Shown one piece after another: positions 1 to 5,570 of a DNA stretch of 6,059 nt. The translations under genes and the position numbers were made by a program. The DNA is taken from assembly GCA_016935715.1 (NCBI GenBank), contig JAFGQJ010000011.1, positions 1 through 6,059 of the forward strand, written 5' to 3'. How positions within the stretch are numbered: position 1 is the stretch's first letter; every line of letters begins with the position of its first letter. Below the pieces are notes generated by a model, which saw nothing but the letters and a program-made list of their open reading frames with translations, did no database searches and was not told where the DNA came from. The stretch comes from Spirochaetales bacterium (GTDB lineage Bacteria > Spirochaetota > Spirochaetia > SZUA-6 > DRHE01).

Positions 1-10
1 CCGGGATAAC

Positions 11-40
11 TTGACACTTCCATATGCGCTCAAGCATACT
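11..40 (+). promoter_or_regulatory. possible sigma70-type promoter before the MCE gene (weak)
   Basis: TTGACA at 11-16 is a perfect -35 consensus. After an 18-nt spacer, CATACT at 35-40 matches four of six bases of TATAAT. Transcription would then begin at about 47, leaving almost no leader before the ATG at 50. That fits poorly with a normal ribosome site, and the gene more probably belongs to an operon starting upstream. A chance match is quite possible. Confidence 0.2.
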
Positions 41-49
41 GAAAATGCA

Positions 50-1072
50 ATGAAGTTCCGGGTTCGCTTTGCCCATCAAATCGTGGGGATTTTCGTCCTC
101 CTTGCGATCCTGGCGGTTGCCGCCATCCTCATATTGCTGGGCATCAACCAGCGCTGGTTCGCCAAGGATTACTACTACTGGAGCATCTTCAAATCAGCCG
201 GCGGATTGAGCGTGGGCATGCCCATCAGGCTCAAGGGCTTCGAAATCGGCAAGATCAGCACCATCTCCCTGACCAAGGACAACCTGGTGGAAATCGAGTT
301 CTTCATCATGGACACCTACTACGACCGGGTGCTGCCGAACTCCGTCCTGGAGCTCTCCTCCAATCCTTTGGGTCTCGGCGGGGGCATGTTTTTTCACCCC
401 GGCAAGGGACCGGCCGAACCCCTGCCCGAGTTCTCCTACATCCCCTCCACGGACCTGGAGGAGGGAAAACAGCTGGTGGCGGGAGGGCTGGTCGATCGCC
501 CCGTCGGCGAGGATCCGATAGGAGAAGCGATCGCCAGCCTGGGTCCGATCCTGCTGCAGGTGGACTCCACGCTGCTGTCCATCGAAGAGATGGTCGATTC
601 GCTGAACAGCTCGATAGCCGGGGTCGGCCCGGGGCCGCTTGCGGGCATTCTCACGGAGCTGGAGTCCACCGCAGGCCAGGTAAACAGCGTGCTCGACGAC
701 CTGCAGCAGGCGGCGGGAAACATCAACCAGCTGACCGAGGGGATGACCGAGCCCACCGGGCTGGCGAAGAAGCTGCTCGACCCGAAAGGATCGCTGGCCA
801 CCATTCTGGATGACGAGAATCAGCTCTACGATCAGATCGTTCAATCCATCGAAGAGCTGAACAGGATCATCGATGAGCTGGGGGATTTCGTCGCCTTCGT
901 AAACGCTTCCCAGCCACAGATATCGGGTATTTTGGAGAAGGGCAAAGTCACGCTGGACCAGGGCAGGGATGTTCTGGAGGCGGTGAAGAACAATCCGCTG
1001 CTGCGCGGAGGCGTTCCCGAGCCTCTCCGGCAGCCCACGACCTTCCAGAGCTTTCGGGACAGGGACTTCTAG
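50..1072 (+). CDS. MCE-domain (MlaD family) lipid-transport substrate-binding protein
   Basis: This is a 340-residue protein anchored in the inner membrane by one helix (about residues 11-31), with its bulk in the periplasm. An MCE domain follows (about 43-118), seen in the run FKSAGGLSVGMPIRLKGFEI and the later SSNPLGLGGGMFF. MCE proteins form hexameric rings that move phospholipids between membranes with an MlaE-type permease and MlaF-type ATPase. Residues 160-310 are mostly helical and heptad-like, as in MCE proteins that build a tube across the periplasm, and end in a proline-rich tail. The frame is open to the window edge, and TTG at 11 could start it, but ATG at 50 puts a short basic MKFRVRF directly before the membrane helix, as usual for the family. 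No strong ribosome site precedes it. Permease and ATPase genes are not in the window. The family call is firm; the cargo is unknown. Confidence 0.9.
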   Translation: MKFRVRFAHQIVGIFVLLAILAVAAILILLGINQRWFAKDYYYWSIFKSAGGLSVGMPIRLKGFEIGKISTISLTKDNLVEIEFFIMDTYYDRVLPNSVLELSSNPLGLGGGMFFHPGKGPAEPLPEFSYIPSTDLEEGKQLVAGGLVDRPVGEDPIGEAIASLGPILLQVDSTLLSIEEMVDSLNSSIAGVGPGPLAGILTELESTAGQVNSVLDDLQQAAGNINQLTEGMTEPTGLAKKLLDPKGSLATILDDENQLYDQIVQSIEELNRIIDELGDFVAFVNASQPQISGILEKGKVTLDQGRDVLEAVKNNPLLRGGVPEPLRQPTTFQSFRDRDF

Positions 1073-2008
1073 ATGCACCGCCGTCTGCCGGCCGTTTTCA
1101 TCATGAGCTGCTTCCTGATCGCTTCCTGCTCGACGGCTCCCGAGCAGCCCAAAGAAAAGACGGAGAAGAAAAACCAGGCGGCGGAATACACGGAGGCGGG
1201 CAATGCCTACTTCAACGAGGGGCGATACACCCAGGCTCTGCGGTTTTTCAACCTGGCCCTGAATGACAACGTATCGGTAGACAACGAAGCGGGGATCGTC
1301 GAATCCTATAACTCGATCGGGAAGGTATATCTGGCTGCGGGCTACCTGGAGGAAGCGGAAGAGCATTTTCGAAAAGCCCTCGCACAAGCGCAGCTCCTGC
1401 AGGATCCGCTGCTGATCGCCCGCAGCAGCACGAACCTGGCGGAGGTGTACCTGGAACGGGAAGAAACAGAGGTTGCTGCGGCGCTGCTGGAGGAGTCCAG
1501 GGGTGCTCTGGCCGGTAACCAGGAGGAGGATCGGAGGGCGGAGCTGGCGATCATCTACCACGACATCGGCTCCGTGTTCAAGATAAGGGGGATGCTGGAT
1601 GAGGCCCATGAGTACTTCAAGCAGGCCCTGGCGATCAACACGGAGCTGGAGCGGTACGAGGAAATCGCCAGCAATTACTATATGATCGCCTCCATCCACT
1701 CCAAGCGGGAAGAGTTTCTGGCCGCGCGGGAGAACATCGACCTGGCCTTGAGCTTCGACAAACGCGTGGAGAACTCCGTCGGGATTGCCAAGGACCTGTT
1801 CGCACGGGGGATGATCGAAGAAAAGGCGGGAAACGACGAGCAGGCCTTCATCAGCTATGAAAAATCATTTCAGGTGTACCAGGCGATGTACCTGTACAGG
1901 AACGCCGCGCAGGTGCTTCCCCGCCTGATCTCTCTGGCCGAGCGGCTCGGCAGAGAGCAGGATGCGCTGCGCTACCGGGAGCTCGAGAAAAAGTTCCACG
2001 GTTCCTGA
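1073..2008 (+). CDS. TPR-repeat lipoprotein
   Basis: This is a 311-residue protein with a lipoprotein signal peptide: basic MHRR, a hydrophobic stretch, and lipobox I-A-S-C with the lipidated Cys at 19. Serine at +2 gives no inner-membrane retention signal. A charged linker (20-36) leads into about seven tetratricopeptide units at roughly 37-66, 75-108, 115-148, 157-190, 196-229, 236-270 and 277-308. Signature small and aromatic positions recur, such as YFNEGRYTQALRFFNLAL and IGKVYLAAGYLEEAEEHF. TPR arrays are protein-docking scaffolds, so this is probably a periplasmic-facing adaptor for a neighbour, possibly the MCE protein or the M23 peptidase (inference). The ATG directly abuts the preceding stop with no spacer, and AGGGA at 1061-1065 is a suitable ribosome site 7 nt away. 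No enzymatic domain is visible. Confidence 0.88.
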   Translation: MHRRLPAVFIMSCFLIASCSTAPEQPKEKTEKKNQAAEYTEAGNAYFNEGRYTQALRFFNLALNDNVSVDNEAGIVESYNSIGKVYLAAGYLEEAEEHFRKALAQAQLLQDPLLIARSSTNLAEVYLEREETEVAAALLEESRGALAGNQEEDRRAELAIIYHDIGSVFKIRGMLDEAHEYFKQALAINTELERYEEIASNYYMIASIHSKREEFLAARENIDLALSFDKRVENSVGIAKDLFARGMIEEKAGNDEQAFISYEKSFQVYQAMYLYRNAAQVLPRLISLAERLGREQDALRYRELEKKFHGS

Positions 2009-2022
2009 GGTCGAGGTTTAGA

Positions 2023-2445
2023 ATGTTTGCACGCATGCTCGAGGATCTCGGGCGTTCCATCCGCAGAATCGGTGGGTTCCTCGCTCTGGTCGTGGTGATC
2101 TCCGCCATCGCCCTGATCGTGGCGGTCCCGCTGTGGTACTTCTCCAGCAATTTCGCCGCGGGGTACACGATTTTCGTGTTCGCCCTGCTGGCCGCCGGGA
2201 TCCTTGCCCTGCTCATCGGCAGGTTCGTCCGTTTGAGCCGGGAACCGGGAGAATTGCGGTTGTACTTCAGCGGCCGCATCCTGCCGATACTCAAAACGGC
2301 AGCCGTCGTTGTTGCCTCCATTGCCGTGATCTACGGGATCGCGGTTCTCATCAGTCGGGAGCACCTCCTCCCGGCAGTTCTCTCGGGGGTTGCATGGCTG
2401 CTGCTTTTGGGATTCCTGAAATATGGCAGACGGAGTAAAAGGTAG
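2023..2445 (+). CDS. small four-helix integral membrane protein, function unknown
   Basis: This is a 140-residue protein I do not recognise as a named family. It has a short amphipathic basic N-terminus (MFARMLEDLGRSIRRIGG) and four predicted membrane helices at about 17-40, 46-66, 90-110 and 114-133. A polar basic loop (67-89, with RFVRLSREPGE) separates the two hairpins, and the tail is strongly basic (KYGRRSKR). By the positive-inside rule both ends and the central loop face the cytoplasm. No catalytic motif is visible. GAGG at 2013-2016 sits 6 nt before the ATG and supports the start. The gene lies 14 nt after the TPR gene and overlaps the M23 gene by 23 nt, so it is clearly part of the same operon. 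It may anchor or assist the envelope machinery next to it, but that is inference from position only. Confidence 0.82.
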   Translation: MFARMLEDLGRSIRRIGGFLALVVVISAIALIVAVPLWYFSSNFAAGYTIFVFALLAAGILALLIGRFVRLSREPGELRLYFSGRILPILKTAAVVVASIAVIYGIAVLISREHLLPAVLSGVAWLLLLGFLKYGRRSKR

Positions 2446-3370
2446 TTTTCTCACCCGGGGCATGGTCCTTGTTCTGCTGCTGGTCTGTTCCGTTGCTCCC
2501 TGCGACTATCCCCGCATCGGAAAACTGAGCTCTCAGGATGTGCTGTTCAAGCAGCTTCAGGCGGATCTCCAGGCGTACTTCCAGGCGGAAAGCCGCCTGC
2601 CGGGCAAGGATCCCGTGGAATTCCCGCCGCTGCGCCTGTTTTCCTACGAGCCGGGCGAACAGATGGACCTCCTGGCTCTCTCTGCCAGGCTCAACCTGCC
2701 CTACGACTGCATCGCAACCCTGAACGGGCTGGATAATCCGGCGGACATCCGATCCCTGAAGATCGTGCTGATTCCGAACCAACCGGGGATTTTCGTCTGG
2801 GAAAGCCCGGCGAGCAGCTTCCAGGAGATCGTGGCTTCGGTCACCGCGAACACCAGGGAAGGAGCGCTGGCGATCCGGCTCGAGAAGGACGGCCGCCTGC
2901 ACCAGCTGCGCTTCTATCGGGGAGAGGGCTTCACCCCCGTCGAGAGGGCCTACTTCCTCAACATCCTCTTCCGCTTTCCCCTGCCCTTCGGAAGACTCAG
3001 CTCCGGCTACGGAATGCGGGACAATCCATTTACGGGAGACTCCGAGTTTCACAAGGGGATCGACCTGGCCGCGCCTCTCGGTACGGAGGTGATCGCGGCG
3101 CGGGACGGAGCGGTAGCGCAGCTGGGGTTCGATCCCATTCTGGGGAAGATGGTCATCGTCGATCACGAAGCGGGCTACCAGACAATCTACGGCCATCTGG
3201 CTGAAATCCATGTGCAGTTGAACGACGAGGTGCGATCCGGTATGATCATTGGCACGGTGGGAACCACCGGCTACTCCACGGGCCCGCATCTGCATTTCGA
3301 GATACGACGCCGTGGGGCTTCGCGGGATCCGGCTCCGCTACTCCCCATGCCAAAGGAAGCCATGCAATGA
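2423..3370 (+). CDS. LysM plus M23-family (LytM-type) zinc metallopeptidase
   Basis: This is a 315-residue exported peptidoglycan peptidase. A hydrophobic export segment spans about 14-26. A LysM-like wall-binding domain follows at about 73-120 (YEPGEQMDLLALSARLN... then LKIVLIPNQPGIF). The M23 domain occupies about 185-300. It has the full active-site set: H210 and D214 in HKGIDLAAP and H291 in HLHFE as zinc ligands, with H258 (IYGHL) and H289 as the other catalytic histidines. It is therefore predicted to be an active endopeptidase cutting peptide cross-links, unlike degenerate EnvC-type activators. The ATG at 2423 overlaps the previous gene by 23 nt. Met14 (2462) is an alternative start directly at the hydrophobic segment but lacks a well-spaced ribosome site. 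Export type is unclear: the Cys residues at 22 and 27 lack a normal lipobox (V and P precede them). The family call is secure. Confidence 0.92.
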   Translation: MADGVKGSFLTRGMVLVLLLVCSVAPCDYPRIGKLSSQDVLFKQLQADLQAYFQAESRLPGKDPVEFPPLRLFSYEPGEQMDLLALSARLNLPYDCIATLNGLDNPADIRSLKIVLIPNQPGIFVWESPASSFQEIVASVTANTREGALAIRLEKDGRLHQLRFYRGEGFTPVERAYFLNILFRFPLPFGRLSSGYGMRDNPFTGDSEFHKGIDLAAPLGTEVIAARDGAVAQLGFDPILGKMVIVDHEAGYQTIYGHLAEIHVQLNDEVRSGMIIGTVGTTGYSTGPHLHFEIRRRGASRDPAPLLPMPKEAMQ

Positions 3371-4359
3371 GAGCGTTCAAGACTGTCTGTGCGTGCGTGC
3401 TTCTCAGCGCCTGCCTGACGGCAGCTTCATGGGCCGACCAAATCCGCGGCCTGGTGGTAGAAGAGATCCGGGTTGCAAGCGACGCCGCCTTCGAGCGGAC
3501 CGTTGCGTTGTCCCTGGAGGAGGCCGCCGTACTGTCTCTGGAAGACGAGTCCCCCTTCCTCGAAGGAATACGGGTGGAGCTGGTTCTTTCGAACGAGCTC
3601 AAGAAATACTTCGACAGCTACGCTCTGGCCATCTACAAGAACATCTCCCCCCGGCCGCAGCGCGACGAGCGTTTCTACACCGGAGAGCGGGCGTTTTTCC
3701 AGTACCTGCCCTATCTGAACAGGATATACATCCACATTCCCATCAAACCCCCTACCGGCGGCGAGACCCTGCCGGTAGGCACCTACAGCCTGGAACGTCC
3801 GGTTGCACGCGGCGATTTTCCCCTGATTCTTACGATGGTCCCCCTGGCCAAGGGGATACCCGCCACGATAGTGGACAAGAAGTTCTATTTCTCCGTCAAA
3901 CCGCTGCTGGAGAAAAAAGGCTACGCGGAGCTGATCCTGCACTTTCCCCGTGGAAGGGAGGATGAGCCGATAAGCCTGTTCGTGGACGGCGACCCGATCG
4001 AAGCGGCGCCCGGGCGGCTGGAGCTGAGCTCGGGAATCCATCGGCTCCGTGTGGTGTCTTCATCGTTCAAGGAAGTCAACACCAGCTTCACCGTGGATTC
4101 GGGCAAAACGAGCCTGGTGGACATCGAGCTGGAGGAGATGATCAGCCAGCTTTCGATAGATGCTCCCCCGGGAACGGAGCTGTACCTGGACGGCGAAAAA
4201 ATCTCGGATACCGCTTCATTCCCCATCCCGATCAGCGAGGGGACTCACCTGCTGCGGGCGAAAATCGCCGATCGGAGCGTCAGCAAGAAATTCAATGTTC
4301 AAAAGGGAAAACACTACCATCTTTCCATAATATTTGATATAATTATAGATGGAGATTAA
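3367..4359 (+). CDS. exported protein with two C-terminal PEGA-type repeats
   Basis: This is a 330-residue exported protein. The N-terminus is a signal peptide that can be read two ways: signal peptidase I cleavage after Ala23 (SWA|DQ), or a lipobox L-S-A-C with Cys16. Residues 24-195 form a mixed alpha/beta region I do not recognise, containing FERTVALSLEEAAVL and a later extended stretch YLNRIYIHIPIKPP. The end holds two PEGA-like beta domains, at about 201-256 (SLFVDGDPIE, then GIHRLRVVSSSF) and 261-327 (LSIDAPPGTELYLDGEKI, then EGTHLLRAKI). PEGA domains are small surface or wall-associated folds common in spirochaetes. The ATG overlaps the M23 stop as ATGA, with AGGA at 3354-3357 as ribosome site, so the two are translationally coupled. 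It is the last gene of the operon; a terminator follows about 90 nt later. The role is unknown, perhaps wall or surface association alongside the peptidase. Confidence 0.85.
   Translation: MRAFKTVCACVLLSACLTAASWADQIRGLVVEEIRVASDAAFERTVALSLEEAAVLSLEDESPFLEGIRVELVLSNELKKYFDSYALAIYKNISPRPQRDERFYTGERAFFQYLPYLNRIYIHIPIKPPTGGETLPVGTYSLERPVARGDFPLILTMVPLAKGIPATIVDKKFYFSVKPLLEKKGYAELILHFPRGREDEPISLFVDGDPIEAAPGRLELSSGIHRLRVVSSSFKEVNTSFTVDSGKTSLVDIELEEMISQLSIDAPPGTELYLDGEKISDTASFPIPISEGTHLLRAKIADRSVSKKFNVQKGKHYHLSIIFDIIIDGD
4335..4343 (+). promoter_or_regulatory. extended -10 promoter element inside the 3' end of the PEGA gene
   Basis: TGATATAAT reads as TGn followed by a perfect TATAAT (4338-4343). 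It lies in an AT-rich patch that stands out from GC-rich surroundings. Extended -10 promoters need little -35 sequence, and none is evident 17 nt upstream (TACCAT at 4315-4320). Transcription would begin near 4350 and run through the stem-loop and terminator downstream. A further GATAAT at 4378-4383 could give a start near 4390, at the base of the stem-loop. The patch also encodes FDIIIDG, so codon content alone could explain it. Confidence 0.35.
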
Positions 4360-4386
4360 TTTTTACCGCTTTAGGTCGATAATAAG

Positions 4387-4484
4387 TGTGTCGGTACCTA
4401 ATATAGTTCCCCTCCCAGTTTACTATATTTAAACGCCGACACAATAAACGAAGGCCGGCTCTTCGGAGCTGGCCTTTTTTTCTT
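4387..4484 (+). ncRNA. candidate small RNA or structured 3' UTR: C-rich stem-loop plus terminator hairpin
   Basis: TGTGTCGG (4387-4394) pairs perfectly with CCGACACA (4436-4443), extended by one T-G wobble. After a small internal loop, AATATAG (4400-4406) pairs with CTATATT (4423-4429). The apical loop is 16 nt (4407-4422) and contains CCCCTCCC, complementary to Shine-Dalgarno sequences. The intrinsic terminator at 4451-4481 follows after 7 nt. A nested hairpin with an exposed C-rich loop, closed by a terminator and preceded by -10-like elements, is the layout of small RNAs that block ribosome sites, for example the UCCC-loop RNAs of Gram-positive bacteria. It may instead just be the 3' end of the envelope operon mRNA. 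I recognise no known RNA family, and the 5' end is not fixed: it could be near 4350 or 4390. Confidence 0.4.
4451..4484 (+). terminator. intrinsic terminator closing the envelope operon
   Basis: AAGGCCGGCTC (4451-4461) pairs with GAGCTGGCCTT (4466-4476) through 11 bp including one G-U wobble, around a very stable TTCG tetraloop. A run of seven Ts (4475-4481) and then CTTTATT follows. The opposite strand has only a weak T-containing tail (CGTTTATT), so it acts mainly on + strand transcription. It separates the envelope operon, or the candidate small RNA, from the downstream regulator. Confidence 0.93.
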
Positions 4485-4511
4485 TATTAACGGGTTGCGT
4501 TTGAATCCTGT

Positions 4512-4531
4512 TGCGGCCGCTTACGGCCGCA
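4512..4531. repeat. GC-rich inverted repeat upstream of the regulator gene
   Basis: TGCGGCCG (4512-4519) and CGGCCGCA (4524-4531) are perfect inverted copies around a 4-nt loop, CTTA. No T tract follows in either direction, so it is not an intrinsic terminator. It lies 38 nt before the regulator's ribosome site. It could be a leader hairpin in that mRNA or a protein-binding palindrome. No clear promoter is visible between the terminator and this element; TTGAAT at 4501-4506 is only a weak -10 candidate. Confidence 0.6.
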
Positions 4532-4569
4532 GGCAAGCGAAACGCGCGCTATGATGGGAAGTCTGTTCC

Positions 4570-4574
4570 AGGAG
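4570..4574 (+). promoter_or_regulatory. ribosome binding site that fixes the regulator start at 4584
   Basis: AGGAG lies 9 nt before the ATG at 4584. The upstream in-frame ATGs at 4551 and 4554 have no purine-rich site before them (GCGAAACGCGCGCT). The shorter start is therefore preferred. Confidence 0.7.
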
Positions 4575-4583
4575 CCGGATCTG

Positions 4584-5465
4584 ATGAACACGAGAATGCA
4601 TCTGTTTCTCAAGGATGATGTACGGGAGATATTCAACCGGTTTGCCGTTTGCTTCAATGTCCATCTCACTTTCTATTCCCTGACCATGGACAAACTGGAG
4701 GCAAGCTTCCCCGAACGATCCTTGGATTACTGTGAAAAGGTACAGCAAGACCTGGGTCTGCTTCCCTGCTGTTTGCAGCAGGATGAAGAGATGTGCCTTG
4801 TCGCCAATAGAAAGGGCGGGCCGGTCAGCTACAACTGCCATGCCGGATTGCGGGAAATGATTCTCCCCGTGATGATCGACAAGATGCCGGTCGGATTCAT
4901 CATGATCGGACAATTGAGGACGAAGCACCGGATCCCGGAGAAAATCGCGCTGCTCTGGCAGCAGAAATTCGGGGAACGGAAGAGGATTGAGCAGGCTTTC
5001 AGAGAAGCTCCTCTTTTTACCGTCCAACAGGTCGAAAATATGCTCTCCCTCATGACTCTGTTCATCGACTATATCATCTCGTTCAACTACATCGTGTTGG
5101 AGCGTTCGCTGGTGTTCGAGCAGATCGTCAACTATATCGATCAGAACATCGGCCGGGCCATAACCCGCCGGGAGGTGGCAAAAAAGCTCTGCAAGAGTGA
5201 ATCGTCAATTTCGCACACGGTGAAGAACCACATCGGCATCAGTTTCACCCGCCTGGTTGCGCAACGGAAGATCCGCCGATTCGAGTATCTGATTCAAAAA
5301 GACCCGTCGTTGATCATCAAGGAGGCGGCGGCAAAAGTTGGATATCCCGATTCGCTGTATTTCAGCCGGGTTTATAAAAACTCGAGGGGCCACGCTCCCG
5401 GGGTGTTTCTAAGAGAGGTCAACAGTCAATACCCTCATAGTGTAATCGACAATCTGGCTCAATAG
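4584..5465 (+). CDS. AraC-family transcriptional regulator with N-terminal PocR ligand-binding domain
   Basis: This is a 293-residue cytoplasmic DNA-binding regulator. Residues about 7-165 form a PocR-type sensory domain, known from the propanediol/cobalamin regulator PocR. Its cysteine pattern is visible: C50, C62-C63 after LLP, C71, and YNCHAGL with C85-H86, followed by EMILPVMIDKMPVGFIMIGQ. Residues 176-280 are an AraC-type double helix-turn-helix: the first recognition region is ITRREVAKKLCKSESSIS (193-210), the second lies in EAAAKVGYPDSLYFSRVYKN (247-266), and GHAPGVFLRE matches the usual RxxxGxSPxxYR region loosely. The start at 4584 is chosen for its AGGAG site; ATG at 4551 would add 11 residues. 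The next gene is a sugar-type transporter binding protein, so the regulator probably activates that transporter on sensing a small ligand (inference). The ligand is unknown and need not be propanediol. Confidence 0.92.
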   Translation: MNTRMHLFLKDDVREIFNRFAVCFNVHLTFYSLTMDKLEASFPERSLDYCEKVQQDLGLLPCCLQQDEEMCLVANRKGGPVSYNCHAGLREMILPVMIDKMPVGFIMIGQLRTKHRIPEKIALLWQQKFGERKRIEQAFREAPLFTVQQVENMLSLMTLFIDYIISFNYIVLERSLVFEQIVNYIDQNIGRAITRREVAKKLCKSESSISHTVKNHIGISFTRLVAQRKIRRFEYLIQKDPSLIIKEAAAKVGYPDSLYFSRVYKNSRGHAPGVFLREVNSQYPHSVIDNLAQ

Positions 5466-5480
5466 AGGTTTCTTACCTCT
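5464..5480 (+). repeat. small inverted repeat overlapping the regulator stop codon
   Basis: AGAGGT (5464-5469) and ACCTCT (5475-5480) pair across a 5-nt TTCTT loop. The stem has only 6 bp and no T tract follows, so it is at most a weak pausing or 3'-end-protecting hairpin, or a protein site. It could be chance. Confidence 0.35.
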
Positions 5481-5482
5481 CA

Positions 5483-5514
5483 TTGCACATCTGTCCATAA
5501 TCTTTGCATACTCG
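5483..5514 (+). promoter_or_regulatory. candidate AraC-type operator: TTGCA direct repeat, 21-bp spacing, ahead of the transporter gene
   Basis: TTGCACATCTG (5483-5493) and TTGCATACTCG (5504-5514) share TTGCA and several later bases, and start 21 bp apart. That is two helical turns, the spacing of direct half-sites used by AraC-family proteins such as AraC at araI. The repeat ends just before a weak promoter with TATTCT (5517-5522) in the -35 position and TATACC (5540-5545) as -10. That arrangement would suit an activator touching RNA polymerase and a start near 5552. The core promoter matches are poor, as expected for an activator-dependent promoter. The repeat is seen in the sequence; its function is inferred. 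Confidence 0.35.
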
Positions 5515-5558
5515 GCTATTCTCTTCAGCCATGAACGACTATACCATGTCAAAAACTT

Positions 5559-5565
5559 GGAGGTG
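5559..5565 (+). promoter_or_regulatory. strong ribosome binding site of the solute-binding protein gene
   Basis: GGAGGTG sits 5 nt before the ATG at 5571, the best Shine-Dalgarno match in the window. It fits a highly expressed periplasmic binding protein. It is also partly complementary to the CCCCTCCC loop at 4409-4416 (GGAGG against CCTCC). Confidence 0.85.
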
Positions 5566-5570
5566 CGACG

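Noticed and set aside
1..14. Tail of an upstream gene ending at TAA (7-9) or TGA (12-14)
   Set aside because: Only two or three codons would be visible, which is too little to support a feature, although an upstream transporter gene is expected.
11..49. TTG at 11 as the MCE gene start
   Set aside because: It would add 13 polar residues before a basic stretch and membrane helix that already form a complete family-typical N-terminus at ATG 50.
194..1699. A 501-codon open frame on the - strand spanning the MCE and TPR genes
   Set aside because: It runs antisense to two clearly recognisable families, its translation has no domain and is rich in R, G and Q as expected for an antisense shadow of GC-rich coding DNA.
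3249..3965. A 238-codon + strand open frame overlapping the M23 and PEGA genes
   Set aside because: Its translation is Arg/Pro-rich with no recognisable domain, and it lies out of frame with two well-supported genes.
4349..4432. A 27-codon ORF (starting MEINFYRF, ending PVYYI) from just before the PEGA stop into the stem-loop
   Set aside because: It has no ribosome site, overlaps the PEGA stop codon and ends inside the hairpin. It would have to be leaderless from the TATAAT box; chance is more likely.
4387..4443. A known riboswitch or tRNA in the intergenic stem-loop
   Set aside because: There is no cloverleaf, no conserved aptamer core that I recognise, and the structure is a single interrupted hairpin.
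4551..4583. ATG at 4551/4554 as the regulator start
   Set aside because: No purine-rich ribosome site precedes them, while ATG 4584 has AGGAG at 9 nt and gives a normal PocR-domain start.
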